64,000 nucleotides of DNA from Brevibacterium sp. XM4083 (GTDB taxonomy: Bacteria > Actinomycetota > Actinomycetes > Actinomycetales > Brevibacteriaceae), in contig NZ_VFYR02000003.1 in the NCBI RefSeq assembly GCF_006489205.2, positions 365,462 through 429,461 of the forward strand. The letters are read 5' to 3'. The position numbers and the translations under genes are program-made. The notes under the pieces are model-generated. The model saw only the letters and a program-made list of their open reading frames with translations, was not told where the DNA came from and ran no database searches. Below, in pieces: positions 62,986 to 64,000 of this stretch (position 1 is its first letter; each line of letters begins with the position of its first letter).

Positions 62986-63726
62986 GTGCCGCTGACGAAT
63001 CCCGGACCCGCCAGGCGCGGCCGCCCGCGCCTTCCCTGGGGCTCGATCCTGCGCAATCTCGCCCTTGCGCTCGTCATCCTCGCCGGGCTGTGGCTCGTCA
63101 TCAACGTCCACCTCCCCGGCCCGGGTGATCTTCGGGAGGACATCGCCGAGGCGGGGGTCTGGGGCGCCGGATTCTTCGTCCTCCTCTACACCGTCGTCGC
63201 CGCGACTCCGATCCCGGTGACGATCGTCGCCGTCGCCGGCGGACTCGCGTTCGGCCTGCCGCTGGGCACGCTGCTGTCGATGATCGGGGTCGTCCTCGGC
63301 GGGTGGGCCGGCTACTGGGTCGCCCGGGTGCTCGGACGGCAGACGGCTGCGAAGATGCTCGGCTCCCACGCCGAGGCGGTCGAATCCCAGCTCCGCGGCG
63401 GTGGCCTCTACGCGGTCGCCACGCTCCGGCTCATGCCGGGGTTCCCGTACTGGCCGGTCAACTACGGCAGCGGCGCATTCGGCATCGACAATCGCACGTT
63501 CGTCATCGCCACCGTCATCTCGTCCCTGCCCGGTCAGCTCTCCCTCGTCGCGATCGGGGCGTTCATCGGCGACCCGACGATCCTCAACGGCATCGCCGTG
63601 GCGGTGGCGTGGCTGCTCGTCGGCGGACTGACGATCCTGTCCTTCCGCCGCTGGCGCGGGACCAGGCACTCCGCACCCGCGCCTCCGCCGGACGGACCGG
63701 AGCCTGGGGCCACCGCCTCGAGCTGA
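62986..63726 (+). CDS. TVP38/TMEM64 family (DedA-like) membrane protein
   Basis: A 246-residue protein with about six hydrophobic segments and the VTT/SNARE-associated domain: YTVVAATPIPVTIVAVAGGLAFGLPLGTLLSMIGVVLGGWAGYWVARVLGR, LRLMPGFPYWPVNYGSGAFGIDNRTFVIATVISSLPGQLSLVAIGAFIG. Members are implicated in lipid scrambling or membrane homeostasis. The C-terminal 25 residues are Pro-rich. GTG start with a -10 box just upstream suggests leaderless translation. Confidence 0.85.
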   Translation: MPLTNPGPARRGRPRLPWGSILRNLALALVILAGLWLVINVHLPGPGDLREDIAEAGVWGAGFFVLLYTVVAATPIPVTIVAVAGGLAFGLPLGTLLSMIGVVLGGWAGYWVARVLGRQTAAKMLGSHAEAVESQLRGGGLYAVATLRLMPGFPYWPVNYGSGAFGIDNRTFVIATVISSLPGQLSLVAIGAFIGDPTILNGIAVAVAWLLVGGLTILSFRRWRGTRHSAPAPPPDGPEPGATASS

Positions 63727-63729
63727 GGC

Positions 63730-64000
63730 TCACCCGAAGTTCGGGGTGCGGCGCTCCTGGAAGGCCCGGAAGCCCTCGACGTAGTCCGGTGTCTGCCGGG
63801 CCGCCTCCTGCAGCTTCGCCTCGGCCTCGAGGACCTCGGCGATGCGCGGGCGGTCATCGACGAGCTTCTGCACGAAGCTCTTCTCCATCGCATACGCCTC
63901 GGCGGGTCCGGCGACGATGCGCTCGAGCTTCGTCGCGACGAAGTCGCTGAGTTCGGACGCGGGCACCGCACGGGAGACGATCCCGCTCGCTGCCGCCTCG
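63730..64000 (-). CDS. Enoyl-CoA hydratase family protein, C-terminal part (partial)
   Basis: The gene enters from the right edge; only the last 90 codons are visible. The residues (EAAASGIVSRAVPASELSDFVATKLERIVAGPAEAYAMEKSFVQKL, closing with EGFRAFQERRTPNF) match the C-terminal helices of the crotonase superfamily, including the final EGFRAFQEKR-type motif. It converges with the TVP38 gene, 3 bases apart. Which acyl-CoA it acts on cannot be told. Confidence 0.8.
   Translation of the reverse strand, partial: EAAASGIVSRAVPASELSDFVATKLERIVAGPAEAYAMEKSFVQKLVDDRPRIAEVLEAEAKLQEAARQTPDYVEGFRAFQERRTPNFG

Overview
The window is a GC-rich (about 65-70% by eye), densely packed bacterial chromosome segment. 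GntR/FCD, IclR, LysR, LacI, MerR, ArsR and MarR regulators, GTG and leaderless starts, AAGGAG ribosome sites, and a dimethylglycine oxidase very like that of Arthrobacter globiformis all point to Actinomycetota. Order Micrococcales is most likely and a Brevibacterium-like genus is my guess. No rRNA, tRNA, transposase, phage gene or CRISPR array was seen. Nearly everything is catabolism, uptake and local regulation.

Layout. (1) 1-4.8 kb, plus strand: end of a dihydroxyacetone-kinase-type tetrulose kinase, RpiB-like and TIM-like isomerases (the erythritol/threitol route to erythrose 4-phosphate), a GntR regulator, a TIM-barrel epimerase, an SDR and a beta-hydroxyacid dehydrogenase, with ATGA overlaps. 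(2) 4.9-12.1 kb: enoyl-CoA hydratase and CaiB CoA-transferase genes divergent from gntR-tctC-pdxA-tctB-tctA, a tripartite tricarboxylate transporter (TTT) with an embedded PdxA-family dehydrogenase. (3) 12.1-16.3 kb: aldo/keto reductase, MmcQ/YjbR protein, zinc alcohol dehydrogenase, HpcH/HpaI aldolase, SRPBCC protein. (4) 16.3-24.7 kb, minus strand: iclR, a second TTT system, two CaiB CoA-transferases, an HMG-CoA-lyase-like enzyme and a RibD-like reductase. (5) 25.3-29.6 kb, minus strand: BKACE (beta-keto acid cleavage enzyme), SDR, MFS carrier and LacI regulator. (6) 29.7-32.1 kb: tandem universal stress protein and APC permease.

(7) 32.3-39.1 kb: ArsR/SRPBCC pair with twin operators; a ggt-gntR operon; a YoaK-type membrane protein; a SoxR-type [2Fe-2S] regulator divergent from an MFS exporter over a textbook SoxR box. 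(8) 39.2-47.6 kb: glycine betaine and dimethylglycine demethylation (dimethylglycine oxidase, a GbcB-like reductase, a GbcA-like Rieske oxygenase, LysR) and the formaldehyde dehydrogenase that would remove the released C1 unit. Two 192-bp direct repeats with hairpins separate the two parts. (9) 47.9-54.6 kb: the most interesting accessory block. A minus-strand run gntR, two amino-acid-synthesis-family (DUF1185) genes, alpha/beta hydrolase, aldehyde dehydrogenase, 4-oxalocrotonate-type tautomerase and luciferase-like monooxygenase is divergent from a SnoaL-flavin reductase fusion. It looks like a flavin-dependent ring-opening pathway. (10) 54.8-64 kb: BCCT transporter, M20 amidohydrolase, RibD-like reductase, VOC protein, SurA-like lipoprotein, OxlT-type MFS carrier with its small subunit, MarR, DUF998 and TVP38 membrane proteins, and the end of another enoyl-CoA hydratase.

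The genes work as self-contained cassettes: each has its regulator, importer and enzymes, usually with an operator visible in the divergent promoter. A 10-mer, GCCGAGGCGG, recurs far above expectation in both coding and non-coding DNA. Functions are assigned from motifs and remembered family sequences; no database was searched.
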